Source of the DNA: Macrostomum hystrix
Lineage: Eukaryota > Platyhelminthes > Macrostomidae
DNA length: 64,000 nucleotides
Assembly: GCA_950097015.1 (NCBI GenBank)
Contig: CATNEN010000003.1
Coordinates: 3,161,001 to 3,225,000, forward strand
Direction of reading: 5' to 3'
Made by a program: the position numbers and the translations under genes. Of the stretch, positions 10,890 through 24,400 are shown piece by piece. The first letter of the stretch is position 1. Each line of letters begins with the position of its first letter. The notes below the pieces were generated by a model. That model worked only from the letters and a program-made list of their open reading frames with translations. It did no database searches and was not told the DNA's origin.

Positions 10890-11400
10890 TGCCCAGTGGT
10901 ACTCTAGCCTAGACCTTGCTCAAGGGTTTAGGTAGATTCCTCTCCCTCAGCGTGACCAGCACCTCACCCCGTTTTCTGTTATTGATTGCATATATTTTTG
11001 TTTTAATGTGCTTCCTATGGACCTGGCTGACAGTCCTGGCAGCTTCCAGCTCTGTATTAAACAGTTGATCAATGGATTGTTGTCGACTATAGCTTTGGGC
11101 TACATTGATCACATTGTGGTCCATTCCATCACGTTTGAGGAACAGCTGAGGAATCTGTGCAGCTAGTGCTTAACTGTATCATCAGAGCTAACCTCAATGT
11201 TTGTTCAAAGGAGTGTCATCTGTTTCTTAAGGAGCTTCATTACTTAAGACACATTGTGCTTTTCACGGTCTCAGAACCAGAGAGGAAAAGATTGCTCAAA
11301 TTTGTGCCTGGCCTATTCCTTCCTCTTTTACTCAATTACATTGATTTATTGACTCGCAAGGATGTCACAGGTTTTTGGCAAGGAATGCTGAGCTGCTAAA
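10890..11400 (+). pseudogene. Decayed Ty3/gypsy-type reverse transcriptase
   Basis: In the plus strand, successive short frames read YSSLDLAQGF, LPMDLADSPGSFQ, ALGYIDHIVVHSITFEEQL, VCSKECHLFLKELHYLRHIV and LLTRKDVTGFW. These are recognisable blocks of a Ty3/gypsy RT, in the right order: the palm region, the YxDD box (here YIDH), the thumb and the start of the connection to RNase H. Stops and frame changes interrupt it and the catalytic YxDD box is altered. No LTRs or other pol domains were found around it. The open stretch at 11458-11625 may be further decayed element sequence. Confidence 0.75.
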
Positions 11401-14400
11401 AGGCTAAAGCAAGAGGAGGCTCAGTAGGGTGACAATGACATTATTGAAATAAGCAGTGACTAAGAGCACTCTGCTACTGCTAATTGCCCTGTTGAGGTGC
11501 CTCACAACTCGCCTGCTGAAGTGGCAGAAACACCAGTCATCGATGCGGCACTTTGTGAGCAAAAACCAGTGGTGGCTTCAGCACCTGCTACGACACTTAT
11601 GGAGGCAACCAAGGAAGAAGAGTAGTTCAGTGCAACGATGGCAAAAGGCACCAATCACCAAACTGTGAGCATACCAGCAATGTTCTACTTCCATTTGTTA
11701 TATTATTTTTTTGTTTGCAAACGTCAGATAATGACAAAAAACAAGTTTAATGGTAACAAAAAGTCAGTAGTTTGGTCAGACAGTTCTGAAAAGTCTTGGT
11801 CAGTCTTTCTTCTTTCAAACCGGTTAAGTGCCTTATCCAGTAGAGGAGGGCGCCGAAGCTATTCTTGGGGTGTAGACAGCGCCATAAGAATTATTCGAGG
11901 TGGCTTTCGAATAGAGCAGCACTCATGCCAAGCATTTGATGCAGCTTGTCCTTGGCAAAATCTTCAGCTGCAGAATTTCTGTGCCTTAGTTTCCTGTTCC
12001 CCCATATTTGCCAGATTTTGCCATAGACATAGATCCAAGTGTCAAGTCACGGCAAAGCCACGTCAGCACAACTTTTCAAACTCAGAATGCACATGTGGCA
12101 CAAATTCAAACGAAAAAATAATATAACGAACAGAAGTAGAAAATTGCTAGCATACCTGCGATTGAAGATGCTGGTCTGCCTAGCCACTAGGTAAAGACCT
12201 TGCCAATGCCGAGGATTACAGCACAATGCATAGGCTTGAGCATGGTGACCTTTTATGGGAAGGCCATAAAATGACCAATAAAGATCAAGACATAGCACTC
12301 AGTCAAGGGGTGTTAGCAGCGGCTCATTTCTTTACCACAAGCCACTTTCAGCCACTTGTTGCAGTTGCTGAGCTGGCCACCTGTGCACTAATGGGCCAGG
12401 GGTAATGTATCATCAACCAAACAGTGTATCTTCAAAACCGAACAAGAATTTTAACTCCTTCCTTGGTCTCGTGCAAGACAGAAACAAGCTAGGCCTATTG
12501 TGTTTCGCAGAACAACTAATTTGAAAGTCAAAGAAATTATCTACATGCTGAGGCATAGCATGCAATGAGCATTAAGAGGAAAGAAAGATATTGATGTTTC
12601 AGTAGAAATTTTTAATTCAAAAGCATAATTTTGAACATTTTTCCAGCATGTACTTTTAGATGAAGATTGTATGTGGTTGCTTGCCAATTAAATGACCATA
12701 AATGTATTTATTTATAGAGCATGAAAAATACTTTCAAATGACATAATTCTTGATAGTTCACTCTTTAAAATAAGATTAAACAACTTACTCAAATTCTAAA
12801 ACCTAACATAAACTTCTCCATTTGGTTTAAAAATACATGAAAATCATAGTTTGGTTTTAGATGAAAATCAGGAATAACTTTTTCTATTTGACAAAATAGC
12901 AAAAGCAGATACTTTTTTGGAAAGATGTTACTGTTTTCTATAACTTGGCTTTTGATTTATCATCATATCTTAAATAGAAAATCTGTAGCTTAGGTTTGAA
13001 ATTAAAAAATACACATTCTTGTTTGGTTGATGATACATTACCGTAATTTCAATGAAAAAAATAATTATTATAAATTAATCTAGCCATAATTTTTGGTACA
13101 TGACAGATTAACTAAATCCCTAAAATTTACATTTAATAGCAAGCCAAGCCTTGTTGCTGATGTAAACAATTTTTTAAACCCACAAATGCAAAATTGTATG
13201 AATCTATTGTTTTCTCATTTATGTTGTAGGCCCCCCTACTGCATCTGCATTGTATAATGTACTTGTTGTTGGTAATTGTTGGTAGTACCAGTCAAATAGA
13301 GTTTTTATGGATTTGAAAAAAATGTAGTAGTGTAGCAGTTTGCCTTTCCTTTAACAATTCTTTAGGCCTAGGCCTATTTGAGGGTCAAACTGAGGTTCTT
13401 TTGTGCAAATCGAGTCACTACAGGTGTACTTTTTGCACACAAAAATCTTGACTAGCAGTCTAGCACCTAGCTTTTACTTGGTATTTCATCGAAATTAAAA
13501 TACCCTTTTTGTGATTTTAAGACTTGATAGCTTGAAAATGTAATTTGCATCTTGCTACAATGCTACAGGAAAAACCAGATGCTAGATTTGCATATGATGC
13601 CTAAGGCAAGTTAAAAAGTAAAAAGTTTTAGTAAAAAATGCCCAGCTTGATGTGAAATTAAACATCAATTTTAGGACTGAACCTTTTTGGACATGGATGC
13701 AATTCGCAACTAGATTTTTTCACCAAGATTTTGGGCTTAGAAATAATATGCTTGTTTTGCCGTTGCAACATGCAGCATGCAGCATGAAAACGCAAGCAGG
13801 CTTTTTCAACAAAGAAAATTGAGCGATAAAATTGTAATTTCGTTTTTTCGAGCAAGAAAATTACAACAAAGTAGAAATTATTTTTTTTAACAAAAACGGC
13901 ACAATTATTAAAAGTATTTTTCAGCTTTTTAATTTAACCAGCCTTTGCGGCTCGACACCAAAATATTTTTACTTACTTACCACGCTATTAAAAAATATCT
14001 TTTTTTAAATGCCTTATGAAGTTCGTGTCCGAAAGAACGCTCCGGTTTTTGGTGTTTCCACCATGCTTGATGCTTGTCAGAGCAAAATTACCACAAGTGT
14101 ATTGTTACATACTTGATGTTCGAATATAACATCTAGTTATTCATGTCATTCGTGCTTGCGCTTCTCTACCAAGCAATTAAGACAACAAGAGTTCTCGACT
14201 TTTTAAAGACTATAAAAGTCCTTGCAGTATGCTTTTTGTACTATTCCGATCCCCACGTATCCCCATATGGTTCCCAAGAAACGATGATGTCGAACTGTTC
14301 GGAAATATGTATATTAAGCGGGCGCGTTGTGAAGCACGCTAGCTCATTGTGAAAGTGCTAACATTGAACTGATCCAGACACGGAAAAGTACGGCTCGTAT

Positions 14401-15424
14401 TTGCATATACTTTTGTCGCTTTATTCGTAAAATGTAACTTGCTTATTACATTTACTTCTTAATTTGAAGTGTGCAAAGCTGTCCAATATTTAGATATAAT
14501 TTCATGAATGAAATACAAACCCCTACTTGTACAAGTATTTAAAGCTTTCTTAAAAAATAAAAAACTATAAAAATACACCAATTAACTTTGCTGTTGATAC
14601 ACTTCAAACAAAAATAGAATTTGTAAAAGATAAGATTTTTAACGACGCTGCATGTAAACATTTATTTCTGCAAGTAAACATGCGTCGCATCTCTGTTGTG
14701 CACATTAACTTTTCTGGTCATCTGTGTACAATGGCACACTGAAATAAGCATCTACTCTAGCTCGTAGTGAATATAGGCTTGACAGTAGGAAAAAGGGATT
14801 ATGTTGTGTTTTTAGTTTGCAAATATGAAAAAAAAATTATTTTTTTTTGCTTATAAACATAGCAACTCCGATTATAAGAAGGCGACATCGAGTTATTTGC
14901 GTACAATTTATTGGATTGTTTAAACAGATAGCATTAGCGAGTAGAAAGTAAAGTTGCATTTGAAGAAAGTTGAAATACGAAAGGAAATCTTTGCAGTAAA
15001 GCGTAGATAAATATAAATTATCGATTTACAACAGAGACGCAACACGTACAACCTCTTCATCGATTTTCATGAAAAAATTCTTTATTTCGTCCAAAATCAC
15101 AAAAATACCTTTGTGAGCTTGTATTTAATCGAAGCAATAATATAATGTTAATTTTAAGTTTAGAGCGAAGTAATTTAGCATCACTAGCATATCTTTAAAG
15201 CATTTTTGCAAATTGAGCAGTCTAATGCTAGCACTTAGGCCTAGAAGGTATTACAGAAGTTCGTAGATCTTTAGGGCTTAAATAAAAAGATTTAAAATCT
15301 CTCGTGATCAAGGGCCGGCAACTTATATGTAACGATTATGTTGCACAATTTTAATATCGATTTCCACTAAGCTTGAGTGTTGCGCCATTCGTCAATTAGT
15401 GAAGTAATTAATAAGCTGGGGAGT
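11401..15424. other. Four kb without a recognised gene
   Basis: AT-rich DNA between the gypsy remnant and the 3' end of the LRRC74-like gene. Short frames near 11638-12126 and 12047-12298 have no recognisable domain. A GGCCTAGGCC-type motif recurs, as elsewhere in the window. No tandem array longer than a few units was seen here, which is unusual for this window. Confidence 0.5.
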
Positions 15425-18400
15425 TTAAATATTCACGGAGTTCATTGCCAGGGTCTTCTTCTCGAGCTCGGAGAATTCCGCGTGTCCGGCTACCATTTCA
15501 CTGGAAAGTTAAAACAGTTTAAGCAAATGATTTTAAGAATATTAAAGCATAGTTAAAAAAATCTAAACTAATCTCTGCCACATTTTATTTAAATTATGAC
15601 AAATTTGGCTAATTTCAAGATACTGGCAGGAATGCTTCTTATAAAGTTTCACGAAATGAAGGTCGGGGGTTCGATTCTCGACTCCACTGGAAAAAAGTGA
15701 AAAAAACTTTAATCAGCAATTTAATTTTCTTAAATTCACCCAGCTGTTTAATGGATACCAGCATCAGCTGGGGTAAGTGAGTGTTGGTTGTGGTGTCCTC
15801 CCAGTCCATGGACTGAACAGCTGTACAAAATCTTCGGACGTGTGGAGCAACAGCTACGACTGTACCTTTTAGGTTTAATTCAGTGGGTCTAACTCTGTCA
15901 TTTTTATCCCAATTTGAAAAAGATAAAAACAATCAGAACTATAAAGAAATAGCAGAACAAACACGGGTGCAAAAAATACATAAATGAAAAAGTTGTGAAG
16001 TGGAGTACTTTGTTTAACACATTTAAAACGAGAAAACTCATTTAAACAATGTGAGAAAAAAGTGACCCATATATATTCTTATTAAAATCAGTTTGTGTCA
16101 TTGTGACTTATGGTACGTGATATTAGTTTTAGTGAAGGAAAAATAAATTCAATGCTTGTGTTTTATATTTCTAACCCAATTTTGTAACGAGTATATATGA
16201 TACTTAAAACTGTTGTTGCAGCCTCATTAAAAGCAACTGCTGTCTCCATTCTTGGTAAAGTCCTTCTTCAAGCCAATGTAGGACCAGGCGAAAGTGACTG
16301 ACGAAAGTGAGAAAAATTACTTTTGAAAAATCAAGGACCTTTAATGCCTGATTTATTTACTATTTTTCTAGTAATATCTTACTCTGTTCCTAATAAAGTG
16401 AGATTCTTTTGTGAGGTTTCATGTGGTATTTGTGCCTAACAGAAGTGGGATTTGTGTCTAACAGAAGTGGGATTTGTGTCTAACAGAAGTGGGATTTGTG
16501 TCTAACAGAAGTGGGATTTGTGTCTAACAGAAGTGGGATTTGTGTCTAACAGAAGTGAGATTTGTGTCTAACAGAAGTGGGATTTGTGTCTAACAGAAGT
16601 GGTATTTGTGTCTAACAGAAGTGGGATTTGTGTCTAACAGAAGTGGGATTGGTGTCTAACAGAAGTGAGATTTGTGTCTAACAGAAGTGGGATTTGTGTC
16701 TAACAGAAGTGGTATTTGTGTCTAACAGAAGTGGGATTTGTGTCTAACAGAAGTGGGATTTGTGTCTAACAGAAGTGGGATTTGTGTCTAACAGAAGTGG
16801 GATTTGTGTCTAACAGAAGTGAGATTTGTGTCTAACAGAAGTGGGATTTGTGTCTAACAGAAGTGGTATTTGTGTCTAACAGAAGTGGGATTTGTGTCTA
16901 ACAGAAGTGGGATTTGTGTCTAACAGAAGTGGGATTTGTGTCTAACAGAAGTGGGATTGGTGTCTAACAGTGGTGAGAGTTGTGTCTAACAGTATGCGGA
17001 AATATCCAGAGTTTGAATCCCAGAACGTGGCAGCGCAGCCGTTGGATGAGGTGCGCAATAGTTGCTGCTGTTACTGCCTGCACAATGGGCCCAACTTGGA
17101 GAAAAAATATTTCTATCCTTTTTATCATTCATATGCATAGTTAGTTCTGCCATCTAGCTAAAACCACACATTGTAAATTTTCAGACAAAACAAGTCGATA
17201 AAATTTTGTATTCTAGAAAAAATGTAATTATTCGTAGATTTATGAAATTTGATCGATAGAAAAGCATAAAACTTTGAAAAGTATTATCGAAATCTAGTGT
17301 TAATCAGTTTTAAAGTTCATTAACACAAAAATGCAATCGGGCTTTTTGAACCGAACAAAGAAACAACAATGAGGAATTTGGTGCTGTCAAGTTGTCGTGC
17401 TGCTGAATGTGAATTCTCAAACTACTAGAAAATTGGCGACTATAAAATAGTGAAATTTGATTGCGACTTGTGAAAAACAAGTCCGTTGCTTTTGTGTATC
17501 ACGAGATAATATATCAACAAAAAACTGGAGTTTTAATATCGAATAAAAGTGAGCTTTTAAAATTCGGTTGGTGATTGGTGTTGGTGTTGGCGTCGGTGCT
17601 GCGAGAAAAGGGTTCGTTGGTTTTCGTACGCTGAAAAAAAATAAACAAAATGAAGGGAATAGTTTAAGGAGGATTTAGTTGAGTTATGATTGGTTAAACA
17701 GTGTGTTAAAGAAAGAGTAAAGGCATAATCTTTTATCTCAATTGGGTAAACGCGAGCGTTTGCTTTCATATTTCTTGTTTTGTTAAACTCGGTCGATAAA
17801 AATGAAAATGAAAAGAAAAAACAATTCGGTAGGATATGATTCGTATAGGTGCTTGACTGGTTGAGTCGCTGTTAGATAGAGTGGGGTGGCTGTCAGATGG
17901 AGTGAGGTGGCTGTTAGATAGAGTGAGGTGGCTGTCAGATGAAGTGAGGTGGCTATTAGATGGAGTGAGGTGGCTGTCAGATGAAGTGAGGTGGCTGTCA
18001 GATGGAGTGAGGTGGCTGTCAGATGAAGTGAGGTGGCTGTTAGATGGAGTGAGGTGGCTGTCAGATGAAGTGAGGTGGCTGTCAGATGGAGTGAGGTGGC
18101 TGTCAGATGAAGCGAGGTGGCTGTTAGATGGAGTGAGGTGACTGTTAGATGGAGTGGGATAGCTATAATATGTTTGGGTAGCTATATTATGCGCGTTCCC
18201 AAATTTCATTAAAATAGCGCAATAATAACGCAAAAAGGATAGGAGAATTAGTAATTTAAAATAAGCAATTAACTGCGTAATAACCAGCTCGAAATAAATA
18301 AAAAATTTGCATATGTCCTGATAGAATATAATGCCGACAAGTTTTATCACCAAAGCAATTAAGATCGGAATTTTAAGTCTCACTAATACGATAGGCAATC

Positions 18401-21400
18401 ATTTCTGATGGACAAAGGAACAAAAATTACTCAAGAAATATACTAGCATGTTTTCTTAAAAATAGGCGAAAAACTTAAACTATATAATCAGAATACGATA
18501 GAAATAATAAACTGATATTGACACCGAGAGAGTACTAACTGAATGAGACTCTAAAAGGTATAAATGAGATCATATGAGATCAATAACAGTTAAAAGCATC
18601 AAACCTTTTGATAACTAAAAATTTTCGTGCCAGGCTCATTGTTTTATTTACGCAACAATTGCTACATATAGAATATATATTGAGGTGGCTGTTCGATGGA
18701 GTGAGGTGGCTGCTCGATGGGATGGAGGTGGTTGCTCTATGGAGTGAGGTGGCTGTCCGATGGAGTGAGGTGGCTGTTCGATGGAGTGAGGTGGCTGTTC
18801 GATGGAGTGAGGTGGCTGCTCGATGGAGTGATTTGTTCGCTTGATGATTGCAGATTTTTGTTTCATGTTGTAGATCTTGCTTTTGCAATACAAAACAAAT
18901 CAAACTATTAAAAACTAATACAATAGAGATAATCTGTTTCACAAAATTACTAAAAAGAACAACTGCGTAATGCTTGTAGTAATATTCTAGATGGTTACAA
19001 ACAGAATGGACTATTCTACGCTTATGTATTGACAAAAGAATATTTTGTTTAAATCGGGTTTATTTGGCACACAACGAGAATAGAGGAGGCACCCCATTTA
19101 AGTGCTGAATAATTTTTTTCATTTACCCTTTCTTGCTGAATTGAGATCATTGTCTAGAATGATTTCCAACATTTCCCTGTTGAGAGTAAGACAATAATGT
19201 TTATATTTAGATTGGCAAACTGACCGTTGCATTGTCAATTTTATATACAAAAAGTAAACAGACTTTAAACTTATTTTAGTAGATAACAAAATAAACACGA
19301 AGTAAAAAGGTGTAAATTTAAGCCTCAATAAATTCAAGTGTCATCACTGTGATTTCAAACCTGCACTTTTTACGTGATAAAATTCAAACAAAATTAACAT
19401 TATTTTTTTAGTAACAGAGTTAAAAATTTATCCACGTATAAAATTGAGAATATTATTTCATTTATTTATGGTTGCCCTAACATCAGTTTTGAGGAACAGT
19501 TAATATTTAAAACCAATTTAAAATTTGATGAAGTTCACACGAAACTCCAGTGTTTGTTATAAACGAATCAACAAAAAAGTACAATATACTTTGAAAGGAA
19601 ATCGAATCACGGACACGTTTCTAAGAATCAGTTGCTGTTAGTCGGATACAAAATCTAAAGAAATTTAATGAAAAAATCACGACTTTCATCAACTGAAGTT
19701 TACCTTCTTAGTTCCCATGCGATTAGAAAATGATTAGCAAACATCCTGCGCGCATTCATGATTATTGATTATATATAATTTCTAACTGTTATTAAGGTAA
19801 CTCAGGTCCAATTCAAACTACGTATGTAGCTTTACTGTATAGGAGAATAAAATGGGACAATTTCCCTACCTGTAGTTGATCTCCCCGTCACCATCTTTGT
19901 CGAGATCGTTGATGAGCCATTCCACCTCCTCGTCGGATAAGTTTAGACCGGATTCCTGAGTTTTACAAACCAAGAAGGGATTTTATGTAGTACCTGAACT
20001 GTGTAAAATATCAATGACTTCTTAATGACATTAGCTATTGAAAGACTGAAATTACTAGTTCCTATATGATACCACTCTTTTCTTATAGGCTTTTAACAAG
20101 CTTTAGACCTCTGTCTAACAGGTCTCTACACCCACCTTGTCTAACAGGTTTCTACTCCCCATGTCTAACAGGTTCCTATACCCCTTGTCTAACAGGTTTC
20201 TATACCCCTTGTCTAACAGGTCTCTACACCCAGCTTGTCTAACAGGTTTCTACTCCCCATGTCTAACAGGTTTCTATACCCCTTGTCTAACAGGTTTCTA
20301 CTCCCCATGTCTAACAGGTTTCTATACCCTTGTCTAACAGGTTTCTACTCCCCATGTCTAACAGGTTTCTATACCCCTTGTCTAACAGGTTTCTATACCC
20401 CTTGTCTAACAGGTTTCTACTCCCCATGTCTAACAGGTTTCTACTCCCCATGTCTAATAGGTTTCTATACCCCTTGTCTAACGGGTTTCTATACCCCTTG
20501 TCTAACAGGTTTCTACTCCCCATGTCTAACAGGTTTCTACACCCCTTGTCTAACAGGTTTCTATACCCCTTGTCTAACAGGTTTTTATACCCCTTATCTA
20601 ACAGGTTTCTATACCCCTTGTCTAACAGGTTTCTACCTGTTGTCTAGCAGGTCTCTACACCCCTAGTCTAACAGGTTTCTACCTGTTGTCTAGCAGGTCT
20701 CTACACCCCTTGTCTAACAGGTCTCTACGCCCCTTGTCTAACATGTTTTTATAACCCTTGTCTAACAGGTCTCTACGCGCCTTGTCTAACATGTTTTTAT
20801 AACCCTTGTCTAACAGGTCTCTACGCCCCTTGTCTAACATGTTTTTATAACCCTTGTCTAACAGGTCTTTTCCCTACACCCCTTTTATAACAGGTTTTTA
20901 CTAAATTGTGTAACTTCTACCACTTGTCTAACATTTCTACCCCGTCGTCTAATAGGTGTCTACCCTTTGTTTAACAGGTTTCTGCTTCTGTGTCATAACT
21001 TTGGACGCAATCAGTCAAGACAACCGTTATTCAAACTGTAAAATAGCAAAATTTTGGTAAATAGCTTTGAGAGGTTTCGTGCACTATAAAATAGCTGAAT
21101 CAAAATATTAAAAAACAGGTTTGAGTGAAAAGATCACTTGAATAAAATGAATGAAGCTTAGAAATTGGCTTGTTTGATATGATATTTTGTTATAAACAGT
21201 TCAATAATCAGATCACAAATTGTCACTGCAAGCCACTCATTCAAAGTGTACTGTAAACATTAGAACGTGTCTTTAGTTCGTTCATTCGTTCAACAAGAAT
21301 AAAAAACTCTGAGTAAAAAGTTTGTGCAAAACGCGACATGGCTTTTCGAAAAAAGGCCACTATCAAGGAAAAAGCGATAGGTTTTTAAGGCACTGCACAC

Positions 21401-24400
21401 ATTGCAAAAATTTTTTATTTTGTGCAAATTTTAAGTTACCTTGCGAAATATCTGGAATATTTTGCACAGTGGGTGCTATTAGCGTCAATATTAACTGTAG
21501 ACATCAAACAGCAAAACCTCACTGATTATCTAATTCCCTACCCCTAGACATACACCTCACTCCCTGTGCAATTTTTCCCTACCCATAGACACACACCTTA
21601 CTTCCTGTGCAATTATTCCCTACCCATAGACACACACCTCACTCCCTGTGCAATTATTCCCTACCCATAGACACACACCTCACTCCCTGTGCAATTTTTC
21701 CCTACCCATAGACACACACCTCACTCCCTGTGCAATTATTCTCTACCCATAGACACACACCTCACTCCCTGTGCAATTTTTCCCTACCCATAGACACACA
21801 CCTTACTTCCTGTGCAATTATTCACTACCCCTAGACATACACCTCACTCCCTGCTGCTATGGTTATCAACCCCTAGACATACCTAACTCACGAATGCTAT
21901 GATGCGCTACCCCCCAAACATACACCTCACTCCCGAATGCTATGATTGGATAATCTATAGAAGCCTTCCTCACTCGCTCACGTTCTAAATCTCTGATCCA
22001 GCACTTACTCGCGAATCTGATAAGTCGAAAATTTTGGACTATATGGCATAAGATATGGGGTGAAAGAAACAATTGGTATCTTTGTAATGGACATAAAAAA
22101 TTCCTCACAAACCTCGAGTCCCTCGAGAAACTCCTCGCGAGTGACCGACATGCTGCGGTCTTTGTCGAACGTGTTAAAAAAGTCAATCATCTTCATGCCG
22201 CGCTTCTCAACAAAATTCCTCAATTTCATCATCGGATGCACCTTGGCCTTCTCGCGGTGCGGCACTTTGACGCCGACTTCTACTTTGAGGTCGGGCATTG
22301 TCTCCAGGACTTGCTGGTGCAAATCCTTGAAGTCGTCGTTGATCATGATGTCCTGTGCAAAATTTGCGAATTTTCAAACTGTTCTTCTATCGGCAAGCAT
22401 ATATACAGATAATATAATTGATAAGTAGATTGTAGCCTAGTGGTTAGGGCGTCGGACTCACGACTTGAAGGTCGGGGGTTCGATTCCCGACTCCACTGGA
22501 ACCACTTGTGTCCTTTAGCAGGACACTTAACTCTGCATTGCTTCAGTTCACCCAGCTGCTAAATGGTTACCAGCATTAGTTGGGATAATTGAAGGTGGGT
22601 GTGGCGTCCCCCCAGTCCATGGACTGAACAGCTGTACGCAGCCTTCAGATGCGCCGCGCATTAGCTGCGGCTGTGCTGTCGGCTGCACATCTGACCCAAT
22701 TGCTGCAGGTGTAATCAATAATTAGATTATAATTATAATTATAATTCATTTATAATTCATTGCACCGACACCAAATGAGGTAGCCAATGAGAGCTTGCAA
22801 CATTGAAGCGCACGTGGCTCGCGTGTTATAGTTGATTTACATTCGCAAATGGACACATTTTCAAACCCCATTAACTGTACTAACTTTATCGGGTACTTGG
22901 TTATTAAGGGGTACAAATAACTTTAAGAGGGACGCGTCCGAAGGGCCCATGATATTCATTAAATCACTAATTGCTAGAAGCATTAACACATGACTTGTCC
23001 GAGTAGCTAAATTGTCCTACAAGAGTCGCTTCATCGTTTTTTTAAGACTGATCACTGGAGGTCAAAGCAGTGCGTTGCATAATCTAATTGTAACAGTACT
23101 TTTATTTAAACTAACTATATGAACAAAACACGTTTTACACAGCAGCTTCACGTTTAGCCGTTTAATAACGCCCAATTTTATTACAAAAAATATCGTGAAG
23201 AGAAGAGACAGAAATAAAAAAAGAGAGAATAGAAATAGAGAATAGAGAATAGGCAGCTAAAATCATTGTACAAGTTTTAATAGGCAAAAAATTAAAATTA
23301 AATGAATTCCAGTTCCAACAGAGAGAGACAACAGACAATGTGGAGGCTGCTATAGACTACAACCCCTATAAAACCAACAACCAAATGCTTAGCAAGAATG
23401 GACTGGATACGCACGAGACAGAGACGCAGCTCTCAGAGCATTCTTGAGACAGGTTGCTTTGCAATTTGTCAGCCACTTAGCATCGGTAGGGTACGAAGAG
23501 AGAGAGAGGGAGACTGAATATTTGAGATATTCTGCAATTGTCGCTACCAGGGGACACGTGCCACAGTCTATAGTTTAGCAAGCCATTTAACTCAAAGAAG
23601 GCGGCTTCAAAGCGAGCAAGTAGAATATCGTTTCGAAGAAAAACCGGAGCAGTTTTAGCTTGAAACAAAGCTAGTTTCGAAGGAACTTTTTAGTACTGAT
23701 CTTGATCGAGACGATGGAGCGTCAGAAGAGGTCGCCTCAGGAAGCTGGAAGGCGACGCATCATTGTGACCAGTGACCCTCTGCTCAGGGCCTATTATGAG
23801 AACAATCTTGAACGCATGGGCGCCATCATTCGCGAGGATCCGGCCGAGATGGAGCGCCTGTTGGACCAAGTCAATCCGCTGGTCTGCCTGGCCGCCAAAG
23901 AGGATCGCGACGAGGTTCTGGGCCTCGTCAACTCCCTGGGCGGTCGGCTGGATTTGCACAACGCCGAACAGATGACACCGCTGCAACTGGCCGTGATGCA
24001 CGGCTGTCTGAAGGCCACAAACTTTTTGACTTACCTGAAGAGCAGCGATTTAAACGAGCCTTATCCCAATGGCGACTTCCTGCTGCACAGGGCCTGCGTC
24101 ACAGGCAAGCCAGAGCTCGTGACGCAACTAATTCGCATCGGCGCCGATCCCAATCGGACCAACGCCCAGGGCCTGCTGCCGTTGCACAAGGCCTGCGAAG
24201 AGGAGAGCGTCGCCATGGCTGCCGCGCTGCTACCCAAGACCGACAACGTGAATGTGGCTGGAGCAGAAGGACGTACAGCGTTGCACATCGCGGCTGCCAA
24301 CCAATCGTTGGCCCTCATCAAGCTGCTGCTGGCTTACAACGCTGACATCGACAAGTACGATAGGAATAAGGAGTCACCCATCGACATCATCATCCAGATG

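Noticed and set aside
17557-17640. Last exon of the LRRC74-like gene at a strong TTTTTTTTCAG acceptor
   Set aside because: The phase needed would give an implausible proline-rich tail. The exon at 15500-15425 fits the phase, completes the EF-hand loop as NYSE and has coding-like composition.
17881-18141. Repeat proteins from the 21-bp and 24-bp arrays (also 18608-19035, 20137-20666)
   Set aside because: Open on both strands because of unit length only; they lie inside introns of the LRRC74-like gene.
23702-23713. TRP channel start at 23702
   Set aside because: That codon is TTG; the first ATG, with a good context, is at 23714.
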